NCBI RefSeq assembly: GCF_003287935.1
Contig: NZ_CP030287.1
Coordinates: forward strand, 2,880,267-2,944,266
Direction: 5' to 3'
DNA length: 64,000 nt
Source of the DNA: Streptomyces sp. ICC1
Lineage (GTDB): Bacteria > Actinomycetota > Actinomycetes > Streptomycetales > Streptomycetaceae
A program made the position numbers and the translations under genes. Shown here piece after piece: positions 9,480-18,047 of the stretch; the first letter of the stretch is position 1, and the number at the start of each line of letters is the position of its first letter. The notes below the pieces were generated by a model. That model was not told the DNA's origin. It did no database searches and saw only the letters and a program-made list of their open reading frames with translations.

Positions 9480-10959
9480 CGCCCAGCCTCCTGTTCACCG
9501 GCATGATGGGAATCAGTTCGCCGACCTTGATCGCGGGTACGGGCGCGGGCGGGCGGACGTAGGTCTTCCACTGCTCGTGGACCTCGTGGACCTCACCGGT
9601 GGCGACCAGGCGGGGAACCGTCATCTCGAGGTCCTTCAGGGCGAGTTCCGCGCGGGTCACCCCGGTTTCCGTCCACAGCTGCGTGGTGACGCCGTGCCGC
9701 AGGATCCGGCACAGGTGGCGGCTGTTGCGCCGCAGGTCCCCGGACTCCGACATGTGCGCGGCCCGGCAGCCGCCGCCGCAGTTCGCCTTGATGTAGCACT
9801 TCTCGCAGTCGGAGTGGAACTCCCCGCCGTACACGGTGCTCGTGCGCATCGAGCGCAGCACCGGACTGGCGAAGATCTCGGACAGCGGCTGCTTCCTGAT
9901 GTTGCCGGCGAACTCCCCCTTGCCCGTGACGAGCTTGCACGGGTAGACGTCGCCGAGGGAGTTGACGTAGATCTCGTTCCCGCCCATCCCGCAGTTGCCC
10001 TTGACCGAGCACGGGGACACCGGCCTCGGCCCGTCCGGCTTGAACTTGCCGGCCACGGGCGAGGTCCAGACGAGCTGCTGCACCCTCAGGTGGTCCTGCC
10101 ATCCGAAGTCGTAGTCGTCGCCGACGCCCCGGCCCAGGTCGTTGTGGTTCATCAGGCGGACGCTGTGGATCTCGATCCCGTCGAGGAACGACGCGAAGTC
10201 TTCCAGCTCGTCGACGTTGTCCGAGGTGACGATGTGGTTGATGGCCGGCGCCACGCCCTCGGCGTTGAGCAGCCGGATCGCCCGGTGGGTCTTGTCGAAC
10301 GCGCCCTTGCCGCGGGTCCGGTCGTGCGTGGCGGCCGTGCCTCCGTCGAGGCTCACCGTGACGGCGTCGAACAGCTCGGCGAACCGCTTCGCCGTCGCCT
10401 CGGTCCGGATCATCGTCGCGTTGGTGATGATGTTGACCTTCAGGCCGCTGTTCTTGGCGTGCTCGACGATCTGGAACAGGTCCTTGCGGAGCATCGGCTC
10501 GCCGCCGGTGAAAATGAGGGTCTTGGCGCCGAAGGCGGCGATCTGCGAGACCAGGTCCAAGGACTCGGCGGTGTCGAGCTCGCCGGGCAGGCACTTCTCG
10601 GACGACGCGTAGCAGTAGGGGCAGCGCAGGTTGCAGCCGTCCGTGATGGCGTAGTACGCGGTGCCCAGGGGCGGTTCACCGAGTTTGACCTGGGGCCTGT
10701 TGCCGTTGAAGTACACGATCCAGTTCAAGATGAGCTTGGCGAGGACGCGTTCCGTCTCGACGCTCTGCTCGAGTACCGCCTGCTCCCCGCCGGCCTGGGC
10801 GGCGGCCAGGGTCCGGAGGATCCGGAACTCGGCTCCGGTCAGGACGCACCGGGCGGCCACCTCCGGGTTGACCACGAGGTGGTCCTCGTCGTGCACAAAG
10901 TAGGTCAGGTCCTTCGGCACCTCGAACAACGACAGGTTCCGGACCAGTTTCCCGCGCAT
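9460..10959 (-). CDS. Radical SAM/SPASM peptide maturase
   Basis: 499 residues. The radical SAM cluster site is C109-x3-C113-x2-C116 (DGCNLRCPYC), with the SAM-binding GGEP at 152-155. A full SPASM domain follows: C317, C323, C341 (GDVYPC), then C385-x2-C388-x5-C394-x3-C398 and C417, enough for two auxiliary iron-sulfur clusters. The first 90 residues look like a small winged fold similar to PqqD. Enzymes of this build form thioether or carbon-carbon links in ribosomal peptides. The ATG at 10959 was chosen because GAGGCGGG precedes it. It lies 71 bases downstream of the precursor gene. Confidence 0.95.
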   Translation of the reverse strand: MRGKLVRNLSLFEVPKDLTYFVHDEDHLVVNPEVAARCVLTGAEFRILRTLAAAQAGGEQAVLEQSVETERVLAKLILNWIVYFNGNRPQVKLGEPPLGTAYYAITDGCNLRCPYCYASSEKCLPGELDTAESLDLVSQIAAFGAKTLIFTGGEPMLRKDLFQIVEHAKNSGLKVNIITNATMIRTEATAKRFAELFDAVTVSLDGGTAATHDRTRGKGAFDKTHRAIRLLNAEGVAPAINHIVTSDNVDELEDFASFLDGIEIHSVRLMNHNDLGRGVGDDYDFGWQDHLRVQQLVWTSPVAGKFKPDGPRPVSPCSVKGNCGMGGNEIYVNSLGDVYPCKLVTGKGEFAGNIRKQPLSEIFASPVLRSMRTSTVYGGEFHSDCEKCYIKANCGGGCRAAHMSESGDLRRNSRHLCRILRHGVTTQLWTETGVTRAELALKDLEMTVPRLVATGEVHEVHEQWKTYVRPPAPVPAIKVGELIPIMPVNRRLGDVPAHQ

Positions 10960-11030
10960 CCCGCCTCCTCTCTGGGCTGGACACAGGCGCGGTCCGACGC
11001 GAGTTGCCGCCGGACCCCGCCTGTGGACTG

Positions 11031-11297
11031 TCAGTTCTCGGCCTGGCCGGACCCCGACCAGAGGCCGCACGCACAGAGCATGGCCGCGTCGAAGCCTTCC
11101 TTCGTGGCCTCGGGCGCGGTCCAGTCCTGGGAGTGCGCCACCACGTCGGGCAGGATCGCCGCAAGGCGGTTCTTGGTCGAGATGAGGACCTTGGTCTCCT
11201 CGGGGGTCAGGCTGGCGTAGAACTCCTCGAGAGCGGGCGCCATCGTGCCGCCGAGGACGCCGGCGGCACGGAGGGACTCCAGGGCGTTGAAGGTCAT
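11031..11297 (-). CDS. RiPP precursor peptide candidate
   Basis: 88 residues, first gene of the operon, preceded by an AGGTGG ribosome site. Residues 1-60 form a helical leader (FNALESLRAAG, LTPEETKVLISTKNRLAAILP). The C-terminus carries AMLCACGLWSGSGQAEN with Cys75 and Cys77 flanking Ala and a Trp at 80. Cys plus a neighbouring small or aromatic residue is what SPASM maturases usually crosslink. By eye the leader resembles the family I remember as aroma-sacti cluster domain proteins; a profile search is needed. The longer frame upstream (to 11570) lacks a ribosome site and looks non-coding. Confidence 0.8.
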   Translation of the reverse strand: MTFNALESLRAAGVLGGTMAPALEEFYASLTPEETKVLISTKNRLAAILPDVVAHSQDWTAPEATKEGFDAAMLCACGLWSGSGQAEN

Positions 11298-11365
11298 GCT
11301 TCCACCTTTCGCTGTCGCGATCGATCGGGGACGCAACCGAGACTGCTCGCGGCCGACCGGTGAAA

Positions 11366-11386
11366 CAACCCCACGAATGTGGGTTG
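11366..11386. promoter_or_regulatory. Inverted repeat upstream of RiPP precursor
   Basis: CAACCCCAC-GAAT-GTGGGTTG, an 8-bp inverted repeat with one extra base in one arm, lies about 70 bases upstream of the precursor start. It could be an operator or a hairpin in the leader transcript. No matching site was noticed elsewhere in the window. Confidence 0.4.
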
Positions 11387-11518
11387 TGCTGGAGCGATGG
11401 CGGGGACATACGCGTCGCGGGCGACGCCTGTTCCGGCAACGGATCGGGGCGTCGACAACGCTCCGCGCAGGGGTGTTGACGATCTCCATGCCGTGCCTCA
11501 CGCTCTTACCACAGCCGT

Positions 11519-11547
11519 TGTGAAGCTCATGTGAAGCGAACGTGGAA
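11519..11547. promoter_or_regulatory. SARP-like direct repeats, 11-bp period
   Basis: TGTGAAGC occurs at 11519-11526 and again exactly 11 bases later at 11530-11537; a degenerate third copy (CGTGGAA) starts 11 bases on at 11541. SARP regulators bind heptamer direct repeats with an 11-bp period just upstream of -10 boxes. Candidate -10 sequences lie at about 11553-11559 (plus strand) and, on the minus strand, a TAAGAG at the other side. The adjacent gene is a SARP-like protein, so this is a plausible operator. Confidence 0.5.
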
Positions 11548-11609
11548 ATCGGGATCAATGGAACGCCCACCCGGCGGCCGGCGGCCCGTCGGACGACCCG
11601 AGAGGTGCG

Positions 11610-12362
11610 ATGAATCCCACCGGCTTAGGCATCGTGCACATCTCGCTGCTGCCAGGCTTCGTCTGCCGCACCGATCAGCGGATCGCCGATCTCAGCGACA
11701 TCCAGCAGCGGCTCGTCGCGGCCCTCGTGCTCAGCGACCGCCCGGTGCGGCGCGGCGACCTCGCCGCGCGGCTGTGGCCCGATGCACCGCCCGCACGGGC
11801 GGGAGCCCGGTTGCGCCAGACCCTGTGGCGCCTGAACCAGGCCACGGCCGGGGGCCTGCTCCGCGCCTCGCACACCACGATCACCCTCGCCGACCACGTC
11901 GAAGTGGACTACCGGACGGCGGCCGCGCTGATCTCGACGGCCTCCGGGGCGGGCGGGGCCCAGGTGAGCGGCGACCGGCTGCCGCACGCGTGGAGCGTGC
12001 TGCGCCACCCGCTGCTGACCGACTGGGACGACGACTGGCTCGTGCCGTTCCAGGAGAAGTGGAAGCTGCAGCGCGTCCAGACGCTGGAGCACCTCGCCGA
12101 GAAGTTCCTCCAGCGTAGGCAGCACTCCGCGGTGCTGGAACTGGCCGACGCCGCGACCCAGGCCGACCCCCTGCGGGAGGGCCCGCGGCGCATCGCCGTC
12201 CAATCGTGCCTGTGCGTCGGCGAGGTGGCCGACGCCCACCGCCGCTACCGCCGTTACCGCGAGCTGCTGTTCTCGGAACTGGGCGTGGCGCCGAGCGGCG
12301 CGATCCCCCAACTCCTGAGACAGGACCGCGAGAGACAGCTCGCCCTGACGGCGGAGTACTGA
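11610..12362 (+). CDS. SARP-like transcription regulator (winged helix plus BTAD domain), TTA codon
   Basis: 250 residues. Residues of about 25-100 form the OmpR-type winged helix typical of SARPs (LVLSDRPVRRGDLAARLWPD, ARLRQTLWRL). Residues 105-245 form the helical BTAD domain (HPLLTDWDDDWLVPFQE, HRRYRRYRELLFSELGVAPS). A GAGAGG site precedes the ATG. Codon 6 (11625-11627) is TTA, the rare leucine codon read by bldA tRNA in Streptomyces, so translation is probably tied to development. Divergent from the precursor, it is the likely pathway-specific activator. Confidence 0.9.
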   Translation: MNPTGLGIVHISLLPGFVCRTDQRIADLSDIQQRLVAALVLSDRPVRRGDLAARLWPDAPPARAGARLRQTLWRLNQATAGGLLRASHTTITLADHVEVDYRTAAALISTASGAGGAQVSGDRLPHAWSVLRHPLLTDWDDDWLVPFQEKWKLQRVQTLEHLAEKFLQRRQHSAVLELADAATQADPLREGPRRIAVQSCLCVGEVADAHRRYRRYRELLFSELGVAPSGAIPQLLRQDRERQLALTAEY

Positions 12363-12440
12363 CGCGGTTGACGCACCCCTCACCCCTCACCGGTCAGTGG
12401 CGGGGGCCGGCGAACGCCCGCCCCTACACGGCTACACCGG

Positions 12441-13307
12441 CTACACCGGCGGAAGCTCGTGGAGGCACCCGTCCGCGACGAGGACTACGCCCCCGCCGAC
12501 GCGCACCGAGCTGATGTCCCGGCCGTGGCCGTCCGCGCTGACGGTCATCTCGCTGGGGCGGCCGGTGAAGCGCCCCTGGTGCAGGAGGGTCCGCTCGCCG
12601 GCGCCGATGCGGCCGTGGCGGCGCAGATAGGCGGCGGCGCAGCCCGCACCGCTGCCGGTGGCGGTGTCTTCGAGGATCCCGTCGTTGTTCCAGTGCCGCC
12701 CCTCCAGGGCGGCGGCGTCGAGGAGGTAGGCGAACTGGGCCCCGAGGCGGGCCAGGGGCCCGTCGAGCGGAGCGGTGACGCGTGCCCGGGCCAGGGCGTC
12801 ACCGCGTACGGGGAGCACCAGGTAGCGCAGGCCGGTGGAGACGACCTCCGGGGGCAGGGCGGGGTCCAAGTCGGCCGGTTCGAGGGCGAACAGGGCGGCG
12901 AGGCCGTGCGGGTCGGGCCGGCCGAGGAACACGGCGGCGCCCTGGTCGAGGAGGCTCGCGTACCGGCCCGGTCCGAGGCGTTCGGTGGCGACCTCCACCG
13001 TCCGGGCCGGCAGGCGCAGGCTCCAGGCCTCGCGGTCCGCGGTGCCGTACAGCGCGTGCAGGACGGCGGCGGCGCCGATGAGGGGGTGGCCGGCGAAGTC
13101 CAGCTCCTCGGCGAGGTCGAAGACGCGCGCCCGCCGGGTGCGCTCCGTTGCTCCGTCCCGGATGAGGAAGACGGACTCGAAGTGCCGCAGCTCCCGGGTG
13201 ATGGCCTGCATCTGCGAGCCGCTCAGCGCATCGGCGTCGGGGAAGACCGCGAGGCTGTTGCCCCCGTAGGGACGCCCGGTGAAGACATCGACGTGGTGAT
13301 AGCGCAC
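12441..13307 (-). CDS. PhzF family isomerase-like protein
   Basis: 288 residues from a GTG at 13307; conserved RYHHVDVFTGRPYGGNSLAVF begins right there, and the remaining upstream frame looks non-coding. The catalytic Glu lies in HFESVFL, followed by FDLAEELDFAGHPLIGAA and the C-terminal DTATGSGAG. PhzF-like proteins are cytoplasmic isomerases/epimerases of the diaminopimelate epimerase fold; most have unknown substrates. It converges on the SARP-like gene with a 78-base gap, and no RiPP role can be assumed. Confidence 0.93.
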   Translation of the reverse strand: MRYHHVDVFTGRPYGGNSLAVFPDADALSGSQMQAITRELRHFESVFLIRDGATERTRRARVFDLAEELDFAGHPLIGAAAVLHALYGTADREAWSLRLPARTVEVATERLGPGRYASLLDQGAAVFLGRPDPHGLAALFALEPADLDPALPPEVVSTGLRYLVLPVRGDALARARVTAPLDGPLARLGAQFAYLLDAAALEGRHWNNDGILEDTATGSGAGCAAAYLRRHGRIGAGERTLLHQGRFTGRPSEMTVSADGHGRDISSVRVGGGVVLVADGCLHELPPV

Positions 13308-13521
13308 GGGTCCGACGCTACCGCGGAGTTCACGTGCGGCCCGCGCACTCGGACTCCTGGCGGACCGCGTCGCCTCAGACGGGGGGCCGGCCCAGCGGAT
13401 CAGGGAGCGGCTCGACCTCGCTGTCCGACTTCGCCCACCGCCGCACCGCCGCACCGCCGCACCGGAATCACCTTGCGGATCAGGGTTTCGGATGGAGTGT
13501 TCCTGGCGAAGTACTTCAACC

Positions 13522-14637
13522 ATGGGCTTATCGCCGATTGCCGATCATCCTGCTGTCGCTGTCTTCCGTGAACCTCAAGGCGGACGGCCCGTACCGGTGC
13601 TGGGTCCACGGGTCGATGCCGCGGCGAAGCGGACCGCGGGCGTGCTGGCCGGGTTGGCGACCCATGCCAGACCTGTCGAGCGGACCCTCGCCCTGTGGCA
13701 GGCCGCGGCGGCTGCCGGTGAGTTGGTGGCCGCGCTGTCGGCGCTGGCCCCGGCCGTGGCCGGTGAGGGACTGCCGGCGGAGTCGACCAGTCAGTCGTTC
13801 TTCCGGGTCCGTGAGGGGGAGCTGTCGGACCAGCAGGCCGCCCTGCACGGTGCCCTGGTCATCCACCGCGGTCTGGAAGACCTGTGTGAGGCTCCGCTGT
13901 CGGGCGCCGACCTGGCCCTGGAGGCGGCCGGGATGCGGCAGGCGGTGCTCGACCTCACCGGCGCAGCGCCGGACGCCGGCCCTGACTCCGTACCGCTGGT
14001 GGCCGTACCCGAGCCTGCTGCGGGGGCGTTGGAGAACGTGTGGAGTGCCCGGTGGCTCATCGGGCACCAGGTCCACGTCCTGTTCAACATCTGCGCCGCG
14101 GTCGCCGTGGCCGACGCGACCCGCCTTCTACGGCACGGCGACGGCGATGCCGCTCTGCCACGGCTGGCAGATGCGACGGTGTACGTGCGGGGCTTCCCGG
14201 CGGCCATGACCCACGCCAGTACGGTCCCGGCCGACTACTACATGGCGGCGATACGCCACACCATGGCGCCCCCGTCGGTGGACGTCCCGTTGAGCGGGCG
14301 CCAGCATCGCGGATACAAGCTGTTCCGGGCGGCGATGAAGGACCTGCTGTCCGCGGTTCCCGACTCCTACGAACAGTTGGCGGCCCGCGCCCCGGAGCTG
14401 GCCGAGGCACGGGGCGCGCTCCTGGAAGCCGACATCGTGGACGGTGAACGGCACGTCACCCTCGCGTACTCGATGGTGCATCTGCGTCGTTCCATCGCTC
14501 AAAAGCCCGAAGGCCCCGACAACGCCGTCGCCGAACTACGGCTCATGCGCCATCGCCGCGCGGCCCAGTACGCCTCCCTGATCCGGTTCGGGGACCACTA
14601 CATCGCCGACGCCGTGGCCGGCCTGCGCCACTCGTGA
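13522..14637 (+). CDS. Unrecognised helical protein with TTA codon, coupled to a dioxygenase
   Basis: 371 residues if started at the ATG at 13522; another ATG at 13492 is possible and neither has a strong ribosome site. It is Ala-rich and helical with no signal peptide. A notable conserved-looking block is ADYYMAAIRHTMAPP followed by SGRQHRGYKLFRAAMKDLL. By position this could resemble the heme-dependent PrnB/tryptophan dioxygenase superfamily, but I cannot confirm that. If 13522 is right, codon 3 is TTA. The dioxygenase gene starts 41 bases downstream, so the two probably act together, perhaps on an amino acid. Confidence 0.75.
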   Translation: MGLSPIADHPAVAVFREPQGGRPVPVLGPRVDAAAKRTAGVLAGLATHARPVERTLALWQAAAAAGELVAALSALAPAVAGEGLPAESTSQSFFRVREGELSDQQAALHGALVIHRGLEDLCEAPLSGADLALEAAGMRQAVLDLTGAAPDAGPDSVPLVAVPEPAAGALENVWSARWLIGHQVHVLFNICAAVAVADATRLLRHGDGDAALPRLADATVYVRGFPAAMTHASTVPADYYMAAIRHTMAPPSVDVPLSGRQHRGYKLFRAAMKDLLSAVPDSYEQLAARAPELAEARGALLEADIVDGERHVTLAYSMVHLRRSIAQKPEGPDNAVAELRLMRHRRAAQYASLIRFGDHYIADAVAGLRHS

Positions 14638-14678
14638 GTCCGCGTGTCCGCCGCCCACACCTCCGGCAGGAGACCCTG

Positions 14679-15689
14679 ATGCCCGAGACGACGCCCGGCA
14701 CCACCCCAAGCTCTGCCGTCGCCGCCGACTGGGCGCTCGACCCGGCCGATGCCGGCGCGTGCGAGCGGCTGGCCCGCACCCTGTGCACCGGCGAGCACGA
14801 CCAGGTCGACGACCCCGGGTGGATGGCCCGGGCCAGGGACGCCTGGGAGGACCTTCCGTACCCGCTGCGCCGTGGGGTGCGCCGATTTCGAAGGCACTCC
14901 GGCCCGCATGGCACCTTGGTGATCGGCGGCCTGCCCGTCGATCAGGCGGCCCTGCCCGCGACACCGTCCGTACCCGGCTCGGTCCAGCGCCGGGCCACCG
15001 TCCCGGCCGCGGTGCTCACCATGGTGGCCTGCGGGCTCGGCGAGCCTCTCGCCTACCGGGCTGAGAAATCCGGCGCCCTCGTACAGGACGTCGTGCCCGT
15101 GCCCGGGCAGGAGAGCTTCCACGGCAACGCCGGATCGGTGCCGCTGTCCTTCCACACCGAGAACGGCTTCCACCCCCACCCACCCGACTACGTGGTCTTC
15201 CTGTGCCTGCGCGCCGACCACGACCGACGCGCCGGCATGCGCGTCGCCGGCATCCGCCAAGCGCTGCCGCTCCTCACTCCAGCCGGTCGCCAGGCCCTTT
15301 TCGCACCGGAGTTCATCACCACACCACCACCTTCCTTCGGCCCCGACGCCGGCGCGCGTGCGCCCGACGTCGAGCCCCGACCGGTGCTGTCGGGAGCGGT
15401 CGAGGATCCCGACATACGGATGGCCCAACTCGTCACCACCCCGCTCACCCCTCGGGCCGCCGCGGCGCTGACCGAATTCGGCCGCGCCTGCGAAGCGACC
15501 GCCCGCACCCTGCGCCTGAACCCGGGCGACCTGGTCATCATCGACAACCGCGTCACCGTCCACGGCCGCACCGCCTTCCACCCCCGCTACGACGGATCAG
15601 ACCGCTGGCTGCAACGCACCTACGTCACCACCGACCTGCGCCGCTCCCGCGACCACCGCCCCCACGACGGCCACGTACTCGCCCGCTGA
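14679..15689 (+). CDS. Fe(II)/2-oxoglutarate oxygenase, asparagine-oxygenase/clavaminate-synthase-like
   Basis: 336 residues from the ATG at 14679, with AGGAG six bases upstream (a GTG at 14634 is less likely). The iron-binding HxE is in FHTENGFHPHPPDYVVFLCL, and the distal His and the oxoglutarate-binding Arg are in TVHGRTAFHPRYDG and DRWLQRTYV. These are hallmarks of the AsnO/VioC/clavaminate synthase family, which hydroxylates free amino acids at C-beta. It forms a two-gene unit with the unrecognised protein before it. Confidence 0.88.
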   Translation: MPETTPGTTPSSAVAADWALDPADAGACERLARTLCTGEHDQVDDPGWMARARDAWEDLPYPLRRGVRRFRRHSGPHGTLVIGGLPVDQAALPATPSVPGSVQRRATVPAAVLTMVACGLGEPLAYRAEKSGALVQDVVPVPGQESFHGNAGSVPLSFHTENGFHPHPPDYVVFLCLRADHDRRAGMRVAGIRQALPLLTPAGRQALFAPEFITTPPPSFGPDAGARAPDVEPRPVLSGAVEDPDIRMAQLVTTPLTPRAAAALTEFGRACEATARTLRLNPGDLVIIDNRVTVHGRTAFHPRYDGSDRWLQRTYVTTDLRRSRDHRPHDGHVLAR

Positions 15690-15752
15690 CCGGCCTGCGA
15701 GGAAAAGTGATCCCTGTCAGCAGGGTGCGGGCCTGCCGCTGAGGCAGTACGT

Positions 15753-16378
15753 CTACGCCCACAAAGCAATGGTGTTCCCGGAGACCAGGGCGGGCCCGAA
15801 CTGGCGGGCCGGGTTCGCGGCCCCGCCACTGACCGGACCCAGCAGCGCAATGATCACGCCGACCGCCGCAGCCACCGCGTACGGCATCGGCCGCACGTAT
15901 TCGGGGTGGACTTCCAGAGCGAACACCGCGACGGCGGAGAGGTCGGGGGCGGGCAAGGCGAGTCCGCCGCTCAGGGGGCGGCGTCCAGTACCCGGCCCCA
16001 CACCAGGCGGGCCAACGCCGTGCCGGCCAGCGCGCCGCACAGTTGCGCCACCGCGTACGGGGCGACGGCGCGGCCGGGGAAGGCGCGCATCAACCGCAGG
16101 GCAAGGCTGACCGCCGGGTTCAGGTGAGCGCCGGATCTGCGGTCCGGCGGGCTCAGAATCAGCCCGAGCAGGACAACCGCGACCAGCGCCCCGATCACGA
16201 CCAGCGCCAGATGCAGGCTGCCGATGTGGGCCGGGGAGGCCGGGTCAAGGAGCCAGCGCACCACCGTCACCACGACGAACATCAACACCGCCGTCAGCGC
16301 GAACTCGATCGCCGCGTACCGCCACGGCGCGCCCGCGGGACCTGGCGCCAGGACGGGTTGCTGCTCCTCGGCGGCCAT
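15753..16378 (-). pseudogene. Aquaporin/glycerol facilitator (MIP family), frameshifted
   Basis: From an ATG at 16378 the frame encodes two or three membrane helices and the first NPA box (SGAHLNPAVSLALRL), then stops near 15971. The second NPA box (SGGAANPARQFGPAL) is in another frame and ends at a stop at 15753 (IALWA-stop), before the last helix. The helix expected between the halves is shortened. At least one frameshift and a C-terminal truncation make a functional channel very unlikely. Confidence 0.8.
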
Positions 16379-16379
16379 C

Positions 16380-16986
16380 GGCACGTTCGCCCCAGGCCAT
16401 CTCGCCGGTGGCGACCTTGCTGCCCAGCTCCCGCGCGACACCGAGCCCCGGATCCGGATAGCGGCGCAGCATCGCGGCCTGCAACGCCTCCGCGTCGGCG
16501 GCGCCGGCCGGAGGAGACCACGGAGACGTCCGTGGCAGCGCCCTCGGCAGCGTGCCCAGCCACCACCAAGCGCGGATCGAGTTCCTCGACCTCGTCCAGG
16601 ACCTGGTCCCACACCGCCCGCACGGCCGTGGTGGGCGTGTCGGCGGTCCACGCGTGCAGCCCCGACCACAGCACCGCCCCGCCCAGCACCGCCCGATCCT
16701 CCGCCTGCCACACGTACTCGGTGCGCCAGGCCAGGTCGGAATGGCCGCCGCAGACCTCGAAGACGTGTCCCTCCAGCTCGAAGCGGTCAGAACCCAGCAG
16801 CTCCGGGATGACCACCTCGGACGCCAGATCCGGCCCCAGATGAGCCCACGTCTGAAGCTTCGACTCCCAAGTCGCCTCGATCTTCTCCAGCGTTGCGGCC
16901 GTGCACACCACCCTGACCTCAGGGGACGCCTCCCGGATCACCTGCAGACCGAAGGAGTAGTCCGGGTCCGCGGCACTGACGAACAC
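16380..16986 (-). pseudogene. MBL-fold hydrolase remnant, truncated and frameshifted
   Basis: The first readable part (FVSAADPDYSFGLQVIREAS, then LEGHVFEVCGGHSDLAWRTEYVW and PRLVVAGHAAEG) matches the middle and end of small metallo-beta-lactamase-fold hydrolases. The N-terminal third is missing, and a frameshift near 16500-16530 moves the C-terminal segment (AAMLRRYPDPGLGVARELGSKVATGEM) to a second frame. It immediately precedes the dead aquaporin gene. Both sit between an intact operon and tRNA-Pro, consistent with a decaying island. Confidence 0.75.
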
Positions 16987-17056
16987 CGTCGCCCGAGTGA
17001 CGGATCCGGACCGCGGACGAAGCCGTCCGCTGCGACCACCAACATTCCGGGCATGG

Positions 17057-17091
17057 AAAAGGCCGTCCTCTCATGTGTGAGAGAACGGCCT
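17057..17091 (-). terminator. Terminator of tRNA-Pro
   Basis: An AGGCCGT/ACGGCCT stem plus an inner CTCTCA/TGAGAG stem, followed on the minus strand by TTTT. It lies 18 bases beyond the tRNA 3' end, the expected place for a Rho-independent terminator. Confidence 0.8.
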
Positions 17092-17108
17092 CCGACCTGC
17101 GTAAAGCA

Positions 17109-17185
<77 letters not shown>

Positions 17186-17320
17186 ATGCCCGCTGACCTG
17201 GGGTTTTCCCGGGTTGAACGCGCAGGAGAACAATACCGCACTTAGGGAGGTGCTCGCGCGCACCTTTTTCGTCTCTCAGGCGCTTGATCTCAAGTCCGCT
17301 TGGGGTTGGAAGATCGATCC

Positions 17321-18022
17321 ATGACTCAGGCAGCCGCGGACATCCGGTTCCGCCACGAAGACCTCGGACCGCTCATGGCGCTCATGACCGGGGCCGAGAA
17401 GCACGGTCCCGCCGCCACCTCCACGCTCGACGCGCTGTGGGTGCTCTACGACCGGGTGCTGCGCGTCGGGCCCGGCAGCGCCGAGGATCCCGGGCGGGAC
17501 CGGTTCCTGCTGTCCAAGGGGCACGGGCCGATGGCCTACTACGCCGTCCTCGCCGCCAAGGGGTTCATCCCCGTCGACTGGCTGCGCGGGTTCGGCGCGT
17601 ACGACTCCCCCCTCGGGCACCACCCGGACCGCACCCTGATCCCCGGCGTGGAGATCGGCAGCGGCTCGCTGGGCCACGGACTGCCGCTCGGCGTCGGCAG
17701 CGCGCTCGGGCTGCGGGCGCAGGGGCTGGCCGAGCCGGCGGTGTGGGTGCTGATCGGCGACGCCGAGCTCGACGAGGGCAGCAATCACGAGGCCCTCGCG
17801 TACGCCGGCTCCGCCGGGCTCGACCGGCTGCACACGATCGTGATCGACAACGACTCCGCCACCCACGGCTGGCGGGGCGGCATCGCCTCCCGCTTCGAGG
17901 CCGCCGGCTGGTCCGCGGTCACCGTGGACGGCCGGGACCACGCGGCCCTGTACGCCGCCTTCACCGCACCCCACCCCGGCCGGCCGCACGCCGTCGTCGC
18001 CCGGGTCGAGAAGAAGCACTGA
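17321..18022 (+). CDS. Transketolase, N-terminal (thiamine diphosphate-binding) subunit
   Basis: 233 residues from the ATG at 17321. Motifs of the TPP-binding half of split transketolases are visible: [31 protein letters not shown] and [18 protein letters not shown] (the GDxxxDEG thiamine diphosphate motif). Length is right for the small alpha subunit. It is followed 25 bases later by the C-terminal subunit; the two form one cytoplasmic enzyme moving two-carbon units between sugars. Split transketolases often serve specialised metabolism, but no pathway genes are next to it. Confidence 0.92.
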   Translation: MTQAAADIRFRHEDLGPLMALMTGAEKHGPAATSTLDALWVLYDRVLRVGPGSAEDPGRDRFLLSKGHGPMAYYAVLAAKGFIPVDWLRGFGAYDSPLGHHPDRTLIPGVEIGSGSLGHGLPLGVGSALGLRAQGLAEPAVWVLIGDAELDEGSNHEALAYAGSAGLDRLHTIVIDNDSATHGWRGGIASRFEAAGWSAVTVDGRDHAALYAAFTAPHPGRPHAVVARVEKKH

Positions 18023-18047
18023 AGAACCCACACCAGCAGGGGGAGAC

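Larger units (their letters stand above)
11298..11609. promoter_or_regulatory. Divergent control region between RiPP precursor and SARP-like regulator
   Basis: This 312-base gap must hold promoters for both the precursor (minus) and the regulator (plus). It contains an inverted repeat near the precursor side and 11-bp-spaced direct repeats near the regulator side, listed separately. I see no tRNA or ORF in it. Confidence 0.6.

Noticed and set aside
9466..11220. Long plus-strand open frame across the radical SAM gene
   Set aside because: It is the antisense shadow of a gene with full iron-sulfur motifs; in high-GC DNA such frames stay open by codon bias. Its translation is Arg/Gly/Val-rich and has no motif.
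12441..13307. PhzF gene as part of the RiPP operon
   Set aside because: It is separated by the SARP-like gene, convergent with it, and PhzF proteins are common stand-alone genes.
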